From the NCBI GenBank assembly GCA_018105865.1, contig CM030832.1:11522156-11586155 (forward strand): 64,000 nucleotides of DNA, written 5' to 3'. This stretch comes from Metaphire vulgaris. Taxonomy: Eukaryota; Annelida; Clitellata; Crassiclitellata; Megascolecidae. The position numbers were made by a program, and so were the translations under genes. Below the pieces are notes generated by a model, which was not told the DNA's origin, made no database searches, and saw nothing but the letters and a program-made list of their open reading frames with translations. Positions 9,747 through 19,574 of the stretch are shown here, one piece after another. Within the stretch, counting starts at the first letter, position 1, and each line of letters starts with the position of its first letter.

Positions 9747-9892
9747 ATCGAGTTCGAGCGTTAGGCTCGTCGCTGATCTCCGGTGTTAGGCAAACAGCGA
9801 TGCAGGTGGCTTACGCCATTAATCTAGAATGATTTGCCATTGCTTTCTCCAGACCTGCGTTTTACCTTCACAGCCAAAACTGCTACTCAGAG
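9747..9892 (-). mobile_element. SINE group B, partial copy
   Basis: Repeats the body of the SINE at 9301-9572 (GAGCGTTAGGCTCG, CTGATCTCCGGTGTTAGGC, TTACCTTCACAGCCAAAACT) at roughly 95 percent identity by eye. It lacks the head beyond CTACTCAG. Confidence 0.75.
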
Positions 9893-10244
9893 GAAGAGCA
9901 TTTGAGCATTTCACCTTGCCCCTTAGCTATACGGCTCTGTTTGTAGGGTCCCGGGAGGATCTAAAGTAATGCTATATCATGCAATACTATTCTTAATATG
10001 AACGACTGCAGGTGGCGCTGGGGGTCTCGCTTTCAGCGGCGGTTGGGGGCCCGCTGAAGACATGAACATTGTTGCTGAAGCATTGCGGCGTGTCTTTAGC
10101 ACGTCTAGAATAGTATGACAAGCAAAAAAGTCATCACCACTTTTTTCACACTTTGTCTTTATATATTTTAAAAACTGCTGAACCTTTTTGTGAACAAACT
10201 TTCTAAAAAATTAGATTAAATTAAAACTTTCAAGCTATTTAGGG
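9893..10244. other. Stretch with one shared MITE motif, no gene
   Basis: Contains TGACAAGCAAAAAAGTCATC (10116) followed by a T-rich tract. This is probably the distal part of the truncated element starting at 9604. No coding signal is seen. Confidence 0.4.
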
Positions 10245-10546
10245 CAGGGACGTCATTTGGGGCGGGGGGCGTTGCCCCCTGATTTTTAGGGGAAAAATTT
10301 TTTCCCACCAATGTTTCTGTTTCTGTTATTTAGTTTTTACATGTAAATTGGCTGTCTAAATAGGTAAAAAGACCGAAAAGCAAAAGGTCATCAACTCGTA
10401 AAGGAGGGCTTGATGTTGAATCTGTAATCTGAAGTAAATTAACCGCACAAAATAGTTGACAAGCAAAAAAAGTTCGCAAACTTTTTCGCAAACTTGACCG
10501 GTCGAAAGTGTCTTGCCCCCCTGAAAACAGTGAAATTACGTCTCTG
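10245..10546. mobile_element. hAT-type MITE, CAGGGACGTCATTT family, complete
   Basis: The ends are CAGGGACGTCATTT and AAATTACGTCTCTG, with perfect 8-bp TSDs ATTTAGGG (10237-10244, 10547-10554). It is 302 bp. The interior has TTGACAAGCAAAAAAAGTT at 10456, a copy of the motif shared across MITE families. Confidence 0.92.
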
Positions 10547-10778
10547 ATTTAGGGACACGTTACTGCTCTGCCCAGGGTGGGGCCCGGAATGTCTCTCGAT
10601 GGGCCTGTGTAGGTCAATAGCATCTCATATTACTAAACTGAGGCGCTCACTGCTTTTGAGTCGCAAGATAGCCTACAATAGTGAATTTTTCGCGTTCGTA
10701 TTGAACGAAGTGAGAGAGTTAGAAATGAAGCATTGAAGCTCGGATGGATGAAGTCAACGCATGAGTGTGTGAGAGTGT

Positions 10779-10781
<3 letters not shown>

Positions 10782-10843
<62 letters not shown>
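10782..10843. repeat. (GA)n microsatellite
   Basis: About 60 bp of uninterrupted GA. Confidence 0.97.
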
Positions 10844-10845
<2 letters not shown>

Positions 10846-10908
10846 AAGGAACTTTTAGGAGTTTGTTGAAACTTTGTTCAAATAAAATTAATGTAGGTAT
10901 CAACTTTT

Positions 10909-11400
10909 GCCAATAAGTAAGTAAGTAATTAAAGTAAAATCTCGTGGATTTCTATGGCGCCATGGAAAGCAGCACAACAGTAGCTGCTTATTCTTAGGGG
11001 CTCAGCCTCTCTTAAAATAGCTATGGGGAAGGTAGGCCTATATTATCAGCCAGTCAACATCCAAAGGGAAGTGAGGCTAGGTTGTTACAGCTATGGAGGA
11101 TATGATTTTAGAAAAAGGAAGGATTTAAGCTTAGACCTGAAGACTTGAGGAGATAATGCAGGAATTATAGGAAATGAGGATTCAGATTTTATTGTTTGAA
11201 AGTGTCAAAGTCTGCGGAGGGAAGCTGGAATCGAGTTCCAAAGTTCAGGTGAGGCGTATGAGAAGGCACGGTTGCAAATTTTCAGGGATGACTGATTGAG
11301 TGGGCGTGACAGAGTGAGGTAAGATGATGAACGTGTGGGTCGAGGAGGCTGAGGGGTTAATAGTGATCTAAGGTAGTCAATATGGTCTTGTTTCGATATA
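10909..11400 (-). pseudogene. LINE (L2/CR1-like) 3' end with RT C-terminus
   Basis: On the minus strand the text reads PRPTRSSSYLTLSRPLNQSS, then NRAFSYASPELWNSIPASL, a TGA stop, then HFQTIKSES and VFRSKLKSFLF before a stop. This is the typical C-terminal end of CR1/L2 reverse transcriptases (RAFSxAAPxLWNSLP, then FKxxLKxxLF). The 3' UTR follows and ends in ATTTTACTT with (TTAC)n units. Its last 100 bp (AATAAGCAGCTACTGT, GCGCCATAGAAATCCACGAG) match the tail of the tRNA-derived SINE at 12236-12437. This LINE family is therefore the likely mobilising partner of that SINE. It is truncated at its 5' end and inactive. Confidence 0.8.
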
Positions 11401-11493
11401 ACTTTTTCCGCAGTGCACTCTAACTACTGCTCTGCGTCGAAAATGTCGCCGATTCGACGTCGAATTGTCACGTGCGGTGCTGAGACTATTTAG

Positions 11494-11750
11494 TGCGTGC
11501 AAACGAAACGTGTCTGGCTTATGACTGCGCTGACCGCAATGAACTGAAGTTAACGGCAAGAGAAACAGCAACTGCATGTGACGCCGTGTTTCGAGAACGA
11601 CACAATCAGAAGAGCTGGAAATCACTTCGCTGGCAAACATCATCAATCGTTGGAGCGAAACGTCAAGAAAAATCATTATCTTGGAGCGGCATATACACTG
11701 TAGGTTATGCCTGTCGGGCACGTTTTTATGAAGCACTCTGTCTGTTAAAG
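11494..11750 (+). CDS. Weak candidate internal exon
   Basis: An 85-codon open frame starts after an AG at 11492-11493 (ACTATTTAG) and stops exactly at AAAG/GTAAGA, a strong donor, with phase 0. The reading begins RANETCLAYDCADRNELKLT. Composition looks protein-like (balanced, low repeat). However, no domain is recognised, the antisense strand is also open, and the acceptor lacks a long pyrimidine tract. A better acceptor lies at 11413 (TTTTTCCGCAG), but the frame from there contains stops. Treat as a hypothesis. Confidence 0.25.
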
Positions 11751-12056
11751 GTAAGAAGGGCCATTAAAGGCCATCAATAATGCATACAGCTCTATTAGCC
11801 ATTGGTATATAGCTATAATGTAAGACGCAAATCGTTGACAAATGATCCCGCACTCCTGTACGTTCACTTAATTGCACGCAAGTCAAACCGTCGGCGCTGC
11901 TGAATGGGCAGGTGTTAATAAATTATGAAACCGAAATTAATAAAACACACCGATTAATATATTGATGAGTTTATTGAAATATTGTCAGACGTTCCAGGAT
12001 TGGGACTAGCCTATATATACATTTGTTGCATCAAATTCAAAGACAAGCTAATTAGC
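11751..12056. other. Stretch without recognised feature
   Basis: AT-rich sequence with no supported ORF or repeat boundary. Confidence 0.4.
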
Positions 12057-12304
12057 TCTTTATTTGATCTAATAATATTTTATTTGATATAATTATTTTA
12101 ATTTGAAGTATTAAGTAAGTAAGTACAATTTTGTGAATTTATATAGCGCTTCGGAAAGTACTACAGTAGTATCTGCTTATTCTTTATTTGATCTAATAAT
12201 ATTTTATTTGATATAATTATTTTAATTTGAAGTATTAAGTAAGTAAGTACAATTTCGTGAATTTATATAGCGCTTCAGGAGTACTACAGTAGTATCTGCT
12301 TATT
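12057..12304. repeat. 124-bp tandem duplication containing a SINE tail
   Basis: TCTTTATTTGATCTAATAAT begins at 12057 and again at 12181. The two 124-bp units are almost identical through TAAGTAAGTAAGTACAATTT and CTACAGTAGTATCTGCTTAT. The duplicated part is flanking DNA plus the 3' tail of the SINE. The rest of the SINE continues only after the second unit. Confidence 0.9.
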
Positions 12305-12437
12305 CTTATGCGTTCAGTCTTTCTTGAAATTGCCATAGGCAAGGCTGAGTCGACCTTTAGGGCTCCTGCGGGACTTGAACACGCGACCTCCTGCTCCATC
12401 ACCCATCGTTGTTACCACTCTGCTAACTTCCCGCCCC
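12236..12437 (-). mobile_element. tRNA-derived SINE group A, nearly complete
   Basis: On the minus strand the head reads GTTAGCAGAGTGGTAACAAC (A-box-like), then GGTCGCGTGTTCAAGTCCC (B-box-like). It continues GGTCGACTCAGCCTTGCC and ends in AAGCGCTATATAAATTCACG with a (TTAC)n tail. The tail matches the LINE 3' end at 10909-11400. The head matches the head of the SINE at 62956-63240, which has a completely different body. Confidence 0.85.
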
Positions 12438-12821
12438 TAATAATATAATATAAGAAAAATTACAATTATGCGCTGTTACAGCATCAGGTCTAATGTGAAG
12501 CTTTTACAGGTTATGCGTTGGAGTGAAAAGTATTGCTTCGTCGTCATCTGAATTATACTCTGTAGTCCTTTCGGTCTATTCAGTCTCTGCTGCGAGATTC
12601 ACGTCGTACTCTTCCAAAATAATTGAAATAACGCATAGGCCTATGCCCACTTAGGCTTAACGTGGAAGGGAAAACACAAAAGGGCGACCAAAGACATCGA
12701 TGGTGAAGCTGATGCTCGACTCTGCCGCAAAGAACAAGCACACGACGCTGACGAAAACAAGCTCAAGATAGAGAGGGGTGGCGACGCTGAAGTATGGAAC
12801 CTGTCTCTGGACAGAGCACCT
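12438..12821. other. Stretch without supported gene
   Basis: Sequence upstream of the (GAA)n run (12660-12820) has an open frame rich in charged residues, and the GAA run could be a LINE 3' tail. I could not align it to a known motif. TAGGCCTA occurs at 12636. Confidence 0.3.
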
Positions 12822-12905
12822 GAAGAAGAAGAAGAAGAAGAAGAAGAAGAAGAAGAAGAAGAAGGAAGAGGAGGAGGAGGAGGAGGAGGAGGAAAAAGAA
12901 AAATA
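12822..12905. repeat. (GAA)n/(GAG)n microsatellite
   Basis: GAA units pass into GAG units, then degenerate into AAGAAAAA. Confidence 0.95.
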
Positions 12906-13072
12906 AGAAGAAAAAGTTAATGGTCACGTGACCCACTGACCCACCTCGTACACAACAAAGGTTGACGAAAATGTGTTTTCTCTTCAGTTCTCGTGATCAC
13001 GACACTTCCTGGATGACCAGTCATCGAGACAAATGCCTGTACGTCCATACCTACTTAGCTATTTCAACTGAT

Positions 13073-13154
13073 AATTAAGCGCCTAAGAATAGGCAGCTAC
13101 TACCGTACCTACTTGGAAGCGCTAAATAAATTCACGAGATTTTACTTACTTACG
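13073..13154 (+). mobile_element. LINE/SINE group A 3' tail, plus strand
   Basis: AAGAATAGGCAGCTACTACC, AAGCGCTAAATAAATTCACG and AGATTTTACTTACTTAC match the group A tail in the forward direction. No head is attached. Confidence 0.65.
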
Positions 13155-13299
13155 TCGTGGTCAAAGTGACCGCGAGATCAAGAGTCGTGGAAGCGGATGT
13201 GGTTGAGCAACATGGAAGCAAGAACCAGGAGTGGTCAAGTCAGGTATAGACGTTATGTATCAATAACATGGTTGACGCCGTGCGTCGATTACTTGTGTA

Positions 13300-13581
13300 C
13301 AGTGGCGTAGCGAGGGACAGTGGGAGCGAACCGCCCCAGGCGGCACTTGCTCTAGGGGCGGCATTTTCGAGAGGACTTTTTTTGTCAGAAGCAAACTGGG
13401 ATAACGATTTTTCCTTGTCAGGAATTTTCGGAAGTTGCGATAAGGTTTTTTTGCTTGGTAGGAATTTTAGGAAGATGCGACGATAAGGTTTGTTTTTGCT
13501 TGTCGAAAATTTCTTAGGAAGTGCTTTTCGGAGGCGGCACTTTTTACGCCCCAGGCGGCACTTTGCCTCGCTACGCCACTG
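13300..13581. mobile_element. hAT-type MITE, CAGTGGCGTAGC family
   Basis: The ends are CAGTGGCGTAGCGAGG and CCTCGCTACGCCACTG, 16-bp perfect inverted repeats. Perfect TSDs CTTGTGTA lie at 13292-13299 and 13582-13589. The interior has GCCCCAGGCGGCACTT at both ends and a TTTTTGCTTGTC-containing core, related to the shared MITE motif. Confidence 0.95.
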
Positions 13582-13905
13582 CTTGTGTAACGAGACACAA
13601 AAGTATTTGTCAAATGATTGCATCCGGTATCCTAATATCTTTGGTCCATCCATAGTTGAAAATAGAGTTGTCGGCGAAAAATCTAAACAGGAGCAAGAAG
13701 TAGGAGGAACAGCGCCGAGAGAAATACCGGACAAATATTAAAGGAGACAGACAAAACCAGTAACGTGAAAGAGATCCAGTTCGAATATAGTCTGTGTGCG
13801 TGAAGTTACTAAACGTAATGACTTGTAGCTCTTGTCGTCGTTTTTATGAACATGAGTCTATGACTCTAGGTGCAGGGAAGAGACAGAGAGACAGAGAGGG
13901 AGGAC

Positions 13906-13912
<7 letters not shown>
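13582..13912. other. Stretch without recognised gene
   Basis: No supported ORF or repeat end. Confidence 0.35.

Positions 13913-13967
<55 letters not shown>
13913..13967. repeat. (GA)n microsatellite
   Basis: About 55 bp of GA units. Confidence 0.97.
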
Positions 13968-13971
<4 letters not shown>

Positions 13972-14766
13972 CAAGAGGGATTTAAACCATGGTGTATAGT
14001 TTGGAACTCACTTCAGGTTTACCGAGTGTAAGATTAAGTCAGTCGAAGTTTTAGCTTAGGTAGGCCTATGATTGGTGCCGTCTGTTGAGTTTAGTGCGAA
14101 AATATTACAGTAATTTAATTCGACCAAATGCTCTCGACAGTAAACCAGACGCTCTTGTGTTTGGTAATGACAAGAAAATTAAATGGAAGCAACGAACAGA
14201 CATGCATACACAGATAGATAGCTACTGTAAATAACTAGATAGACAGACTGAGTGGTAGAATAGATCGCTGTCGTAGAGGCAGGGTGATAGCTCAGTGCTT
14301 TTCTCCAGTTCCTCCATCACACCGCTAAATAATGAATGGACAAGTCAACAGGTAGTAACTATGAAATTCCCCATTTACCTCTAAAAATGCAACTGTACAA
14401 GTCTTAGCACATCATAAGCAATATAAGTCCGATATAAAGAATAAAAAAGAGCAGTTATACAACGGGATCTAATTTTGTGAATTTCAAAATTTAATTGAAA
14501 TGTGATATTCTAGTGCTAAGAGAGATAGACCTATAATTCGTCGTATAGTTTAACGGGTGTCTAAAACAGAAAGTATCGACAAGCTGCGAATTAAGTAAGT
14601 GAGTAAGAGCATCATGACAATTGACACGATGTTTTTGCTGGATCCGCGGATCGTTACGTGTTGGCATTTCCATTTTGATTCTTGCCGTTTTCCTTCTGCC
14701 ATTCGCACAGCTTAGTGAGCTTACACGCCGTCACGAATGAGCCGAACATAGTCCAGTTTCTCGATT

Positions 14767-14768
<2 letters not shown>
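13968..14768. other. Stretch without recognised gene
   Basis: AT-rich sequence with TAGGCCTA at 14061 and short GATA runs near 14215. Nothing codes convincingly. Confidence 0.4.
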
Positions 14769-14947
<179 letters not shown>

Positions 14948-15101
14948 AGTCAACAGTCAATACAATGGTGCTGCGTGCCCAGCTCTCTTCATATCACCTG
15001 ATCCACCTAGAGGGTGCGTTGTGGTGATGTCACTAGGAGACCGTAACAATGCAATGCATGATCAACTTGCAAAAGTTTATCTAAACGTAATCATAGTGTA
15101 C

Positions 15102-15424
15102 CAGTGGCGTAGCCATGGGGGTGGTGGTTTGGGGGGTTAAACCCTCCTTGGCTGCCGAAAACATGTTTAAAAATGAGTTTCTATGCAAATTTTTAATTTT
15201 GGGACGCGATTTTGGGAGTCAAAACTCCCCTTTGGCTACTTGGCTGTGGAATGTAACACGGTGTAAGAGGTGACGACCTTTTTTCTTGTCAGCACCTGGA
15301 AGAGAAAAATAGAAGAAAGAAAGATGAGAAGATGATCTTTTTTGCTTGTCAAGATTTTTTAAAAGTTGGGCACGGTCAAAACCAAAAACCAAACCCCCTT
15401 CTGGAAATCCTGGCTACGCCACTG
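15102..15424. mobile_element. hAT-type MITE, CAGTGGCGTAGCCA family
   Basis: The ends are CAGTGGCGTAGCCA and TGGCTACGCCACTG, with perfect TSDs TAGTGTAC (15094-15101, 15425-15432). It is 323 bp. The shared motif is present twice in inverted orientation (GACGACCTTTTTTCTTGTCA at 15272, GATGATCTTTTTTGCTTGTC at 15331), 59 bp apart. Confidence 0.95.
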
Positions 15425-15735
15425 TAGTGTACTGAGCCTATGCCACCTGAGACTTTACAATAACAATAATAACAATACTCAAGTGCAGTTTCTTAAAAAT
15501 TCCTCCGTGATGCAGACATTTAAATCAATTAGCCAATTTAGCCATGCTGAAATCTATTCGCCCCTAAAATTTATTGGTGACGAAAAGTATGATCTTTACA
15601 TAAATGTATTAGTAAGGAACTTGAAGCAGCAGTTGTAATAAATTATTTTGTATAATTCTTAATAATGCTTAAAGTGAAGATTATCAAATCCATATTCATT
15701 CTAAAAATTCTAAAACAACTGGAACACTACAAAAG

Positions 15736-15789
15736 GAAAAGGAAGAGGAAGAGGAGGAAGAGGAGGAGGAGGAGGAGGAGGAGGAGGAC
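15736..15789. repeat. (GGA)n microsatellite
   Basis: Imperfect GAA/GAG units pass into pure GGA. Confidence 0.95.
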
Positions 15790-15866
15790 GCTCTTGTTGT
15801 AAATTGATCGGTCAATTGTTCTGTGAAATCAAAACATCGCAAAAAGCAATAAATGACATAAATTTC

Positions 15867-15975
15867 CATAAATGATGATGACGACGATGTCGATGATGAT
15901 AACCAGCATCGTCTCCGTTATCATAATCATCATCATTATCATCGTAGTCGTCGTAATCATCATCAGCAGCACCAC

Positions 15976-16025
<50 letters not shown>

Positions 16026-16085
16026 ACATCATCATCATCATCAACATCATCATCATTGTCAGCAACAACAACATCATCATCATAT
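15867..16085. repeat. (CAT)n microsatellite
   Basis: Imperfect CAT/CGT units with a pure core around 15969-16024. ORFs made of poly-Ile, poly-Met or poly-Val here are artefacts. Confidence 0.97.
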
Positions 16086-16299
16086 CCTATAGATTTACTT
16101 TCTGTCAGACATCAGGAACGCATAGTGTTTTCTAAATGCTAAAATAAGAACCCTTGATATAGGCACCTACTGTGGTCTTTTTCCTTCCATTCTATTGCTA
16201 ATTCTATTAGTCGCATTGAGAATTGAGATACACGTGATCTACTGCAATAGGTCCGTGGTTTTCTATTCAGTCACCGAAGCCATTAGAATTCCAATCTCC

Positions 16300-16865
16300 C
16301 TTTGATACCTTAGATCCAATGGAAATCTCCAGCAAGGTGTCGCCTTTATACGCCGTCGTCAAACGGCGCCCGACGCGAACACTCGGTCTCTCTTCTGGAC
16401 ACAGGTACCGTCATTTTCTCATTCGATCTAATCAAATCCTGCGCTCTGCGCATACCGTCTTCTTCTACAGTATATGTCAGTGCATGGCGCCACATGACAA
16501 AGGCATCGTGAAGGAGCAGCAGCAGCAGCAGCAGCAGCCGCATGAGTCTGATCGCCGCCGCCGCCGCCGCAGCAGCAGCAGCAGCAGCGTTGATCAGTCG
16601 ATCCGCCCCATCCAGCCGCCGACTCCGGCGGTCAGAGACGATTCAGGTCCCCGATCGGATACGCGACAACGACACATTATACGCAACGGCCGCCGCCGAC
16701 GACGACGACTTTCTGTAGCGCCCGTCACACGTGCGGCGTCATCGCGCGATGAGCTACGAGTTGCGTAAATACTGCCTCGACGTCAACATTTAGGCTAACA
16801 ACTACGACGACGACGACAACATCGGTGGGACTGGCCGAGCGTGCTTGGACCCCTTCTAGATCGAA
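16300..16865 (+). promoter_or_regulatory. CpG- and CAG/CCG-rich 5' region before the exon at 16866
   Basis: GC content and CG dinucleotides rise sharply. (CAG)n and (CCG)n runs lie at 16514-16590, and a (GAC)n run lies near 16806. The 149-codon ORF spanning 16319-16768 is driven by these runs and is probably untranslated leader or promoter DNA. The position just upstream of a signal-peptide exon suggests a promoter or 5' UTR. No TATA box or initiator stands out. Confidence 0.35.
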
Positions 16866-16959
16866 ATGACTATTGTAACTTTAGAACGGATGCTAACGCT
16901 GGTCTTTCACTTGACTTGGATATTCGTATTTTCCACAGAAGACACCGGAGGACTAACAG
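16866..16959 (+). CDS. Candidate first coding exon with signal peptide
   Basis: An ATG at 16866 is preceded by an in-frame TAG two codons upstream (16857), which fixes the start. The exon encodes MTIVTLERMLTLVFHLTWIF, then VFSTEDTGGLT, and ends at ACAG/GTAAGC, a near-consensus donor, with one base left over (phase 1). Residues 8-23 form a strongly hydrophobic stretch after a charged ER, followed by small and polar residues. This is the shape of a secretory signal peptide with cleavage near FS/TEDT. The product would be secreted or a type I membrane protein. No mature domain lies in this exon, so identity is unknown. It is 31 codons, too short to stand out without the donor. I found no downstream exon with certainty. 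Confidence 0.5.
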
Positions 16960-17230
16960 GTAAGCGCTAAAGAACCTTGTCCTGTTCGATGTATACGTGG
17001 TGACGTCTTTTAATTGCACTGTATTGTTACCTGTACCTTTACGTCCGGTGCACTTTTGTTGGTGAACTGCGCGGGTCTCTTAGTTTCACGTATACAGTAC
17101 GAGAGGTAAATATCATCAGGGCAATCTTTGATGAGAAATCAGGAGGCGTTTGTTTCGTATTTTTTCCTGATTGGTTCACTTTGAGGATCAATGATTGCAA
17201 ACTCGGATCTGCAGACCTTCTACTCAAGGT

Positions 17231-17642
17231 CAGAGATGGCAATGGGTCACTCAAAATGACCCTGACCCGAGTCCCATGGATCACGGGCAATTCGATATCT
17301 AAGATAACGTTCGAAGCCGTTCAACCATGTCAAAATTAATGTTGAGTATCGATTGAACATAAAGGTATACATGACTTATGCATAACACACAAATACCATA
17401 GAATAAATCAATCAAAATTTGACTAACACGAAAAGTACAATCATCAGGACTGCATGACGTCATTGCCATGGAGAAATTGCACTGCAGATGCGGTATTCAT
17501 CTGTCAATTAACGTGACCCAAAAATTCCATCCGCTGCATGACTGCACCAGCAATCTTAAAAATCTGATGGGTCACGGACCAAGGTCCATCGACTCATGAC
17601 CCATCGAGTATTACTGACCCATTTAACCCATTGACACCTCTG
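17231..17642. mobile_element. hAT-type MITE, CAGAGATG family with GACCC-rich interior
   Basis: It starts CAGAGATGGCAATGGGTCA and ends TGACCCATTTAACCCATTG, then ACACCTCTG. The flanks CTCAAGGT/CTCAGGCT match at 6 of 8 bases. The interior subterminal zones are short tandem GACCC words on both sides. Relatives lie at 27191, 41313 and 45943. Confidence 0.75.
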
Positions 17643-18014
17643 CTCAGGCTCACTTTAAAGTCATAAGCTCAGACGCTGCTGCTCGAATTTGGCGATAATG
17701 GGGGATAACGATTCATGAATCAAATGGAATGCGTGACATTATGAGTGTCATGTTAAATGAAATGACAATAAACGGATCTGACTTTATTTTATTCTTGTAA
17801 TCTCTAGGATTTTGGCATTTTCCGTGTCTTCGCTTCCTTTTGTTTCCAGTAACATTCTATAGGATTAGGATGACCTTTATAAATTAGATCATTATGTGGT
17901 TATAATTAATTGGCCAATATACATATACCATATACAGTTCCATAGTTATTTAAATTATTAATAGTCATTCATAGTGATATTCTGTGCTATACGTCTGCTT
18001 ATCTCTGTCTGTAC

Positions 18015-18015
<1 letters not shown>
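17643..18015. other. Stretch without recognised gene
   Basis: AT-rich, no repeat boundary or coding frame identified. Confidence 0.4.

Positions 18016-18017
<2 letters not shown>

Positions 18018-18064
<47 letters not shown>
18018..18064. repeat. (CT)n microsatellite
   Basis: About 47 bp of CT. Confidence 0.97.
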
Positions 18065-18070
<6 letters not shown>

Positions 18071-18267
18071 CCGCGTTCTCTGACCGTGCGCTAATGGCTT
18101 CAGGTGCAAGGTGTGGGTTGTTAATGAGACACGTCTAATTAAAGAAATCATACTTTCCGTAGTATTAGAATTCTCATATCACCTGTTTAGAATCAATTTC
18201 CTAGACCTGTCTGCCACAGTGCTGTTCCATTCTACCTGTGTTCTAACGTCACCACAACTCAACTGTT

Positions 18268-18336
18268 ATCATCATCATCATCATCATCATCATCATTATC
18301 ATCATCATCATCATTATCATCATAATCATCATCATC

Positions 18337-18417
<81 letters not shown>
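18268..18417. repeat. (CAT)n microsatellite, 150 bp
   Basis: CAT/CAC units are nearly continuous. The 301-codon plus ORF across this region is opened by a poly-His repeat and is not a gene. Confidence 0.97.
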
Positions 18418-18888
18418 GTCTTACTCTTCTTTTTTCTTCTTCTTCACTTTCTGCCTCCATGGCGGCAATAGTTAGATATTCAACTGTTATCTCTATGGTT
18501 ATTCGTCTAGTGCCGCTCGAATCAGCCACTTTGTCTGCGATTTTTCCCCCTATCGAAGACAATTTGTGTTTTCGATTTCCTGTTCTGAACAGAATTATTG
18601 TTTACATTCCTCGGTGTTTCGACGACACTTTCTGTGGTTTCGTCGGGGGCGGGGTGAGAGGGGGGAATCCACGCGACGCTTCGTTAATCTCAGCCGTTCA
18701 TTCTTTTCGCCATCGTTTTCTGTTTTCTAGCCTTTTGCACTTTCCCCTAATGTTCCCGTATTGCAGACGACGTTTCTTTTGTCTCTTATGCTTATTTATC
18801 TGTCTTTCGTTTCGCCCATCAGGGCATTTGCACTCCGCCGCTCTTGTCAATATACATCCGACGCACTCATCCGTTACTTCGATTCCAT
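18418..18888. other. Stretch without supported gene
   Basis: Pyrimidine-rich DNA with no splice-bounded frame or mobile-element end. Confidence 0.35.
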
Positions 18889-18936
18889 CCGTCCGTCCAT
18901 CCGTCCGTCCATCCGTCCGTCCTTTCGTCCATCCAT
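18889..18936. repeat. (CCGTCCAT)n-type minisatellite
   Basis: Short tandem CCGT/CCAT units. Confidence 0.9.
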
Positions 18937-19138
18937 CAGGTGATTCCTCTATCCTTAAGCCGCGCATCGATCATTCAACGCGCGACGGGCGCATTGGTCG
19001 CCATAGTGTGCGTTGATGTGCAATTCCTTTGTTGACGATCGTAGGCCAAAAATAATTTGATTTTTTCGTCTGTCGCGTCAGAAGTCTCGTCCGAGAAGCG
19101 CCGATGGTCACCGCCCGAGAAAGGGCCGCCACCCGAGA

Positions 19139-19290
19139 CGGACAGACAGACAGACACACAGACAGACAGACACACAGACAGACACAGACAGACAGACACA
19201 CAGACACACAGACAGACACACAGACACACACACAGACACACAGACAGACACACAGACACACACACGCAGACAGACACACAGACAGACATA
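19139..19290. repeat. (CAGA)n/(CACA)n compound microsatellite
   Basis: Alternating CAGACAGA and CACACAGA blocks over 150 bp. Confidence 0.97.
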
Positions 19291-19480
19291 CCCCAGCCGC
19301 CGCAGACCCCCCTCGCAGCTCCCGCCGCTTTGTCAAAGAGTGAAACCTGTGCTTAGGAGACCGCATCGCGTATAGCGTCACCGTTTCTTCTTCTATCGCT
19401 CGAAAAGCAAAAGCCAATTCGATGACTCGACGACGAATGTCCAGGGAACGGGCGTAAAACTCACGCTTAAAACTGTGTCA

Positions 19481-19568
19481 TATAAAACAGCGATGCTTCC
19501 GAGCAGCGCCTACTCGGTGCAGTAACCCCCCAAAGGACGCGCGGCGGATAAATTCTCTTCGGCGCCGA
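19481..19568 (+). promoter_or_regulatory. TATA-box promoter with short leader exon
   Basis: A consensus TATAAAA lies at 19481-19487. A start site about 25-30 bp downstream would fall near 19508-19513 (GCGCCTACTCGG). The first strong donor is GCCGA/GTGAGT at 19569, giving a leader exon of about 60 nt. GC content is high around the leader. One frame stays open across the leader, but no good start codon is in that frame, so it may be untranslated. No downstream exon is identified. Confidence 0.3.
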
Positions 19569-19574
19569 GTGAGT

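Noticed and set aside
16319..16768. A 149-codon ORF upstream of the 16866 exon
   Set aside because: It is arginine/serine-rich from CAG/CCG repeats and ends before the signal-peptide exon in an unrelated frame. It is more likely leader or promoter DNA.
18111..19016. A 301-codon plus-strand ORF
   Set aside because: It is held open by a 150-bp (CAT)n array giving poly-His. Flanking residues show no domain and there are no splice signals.
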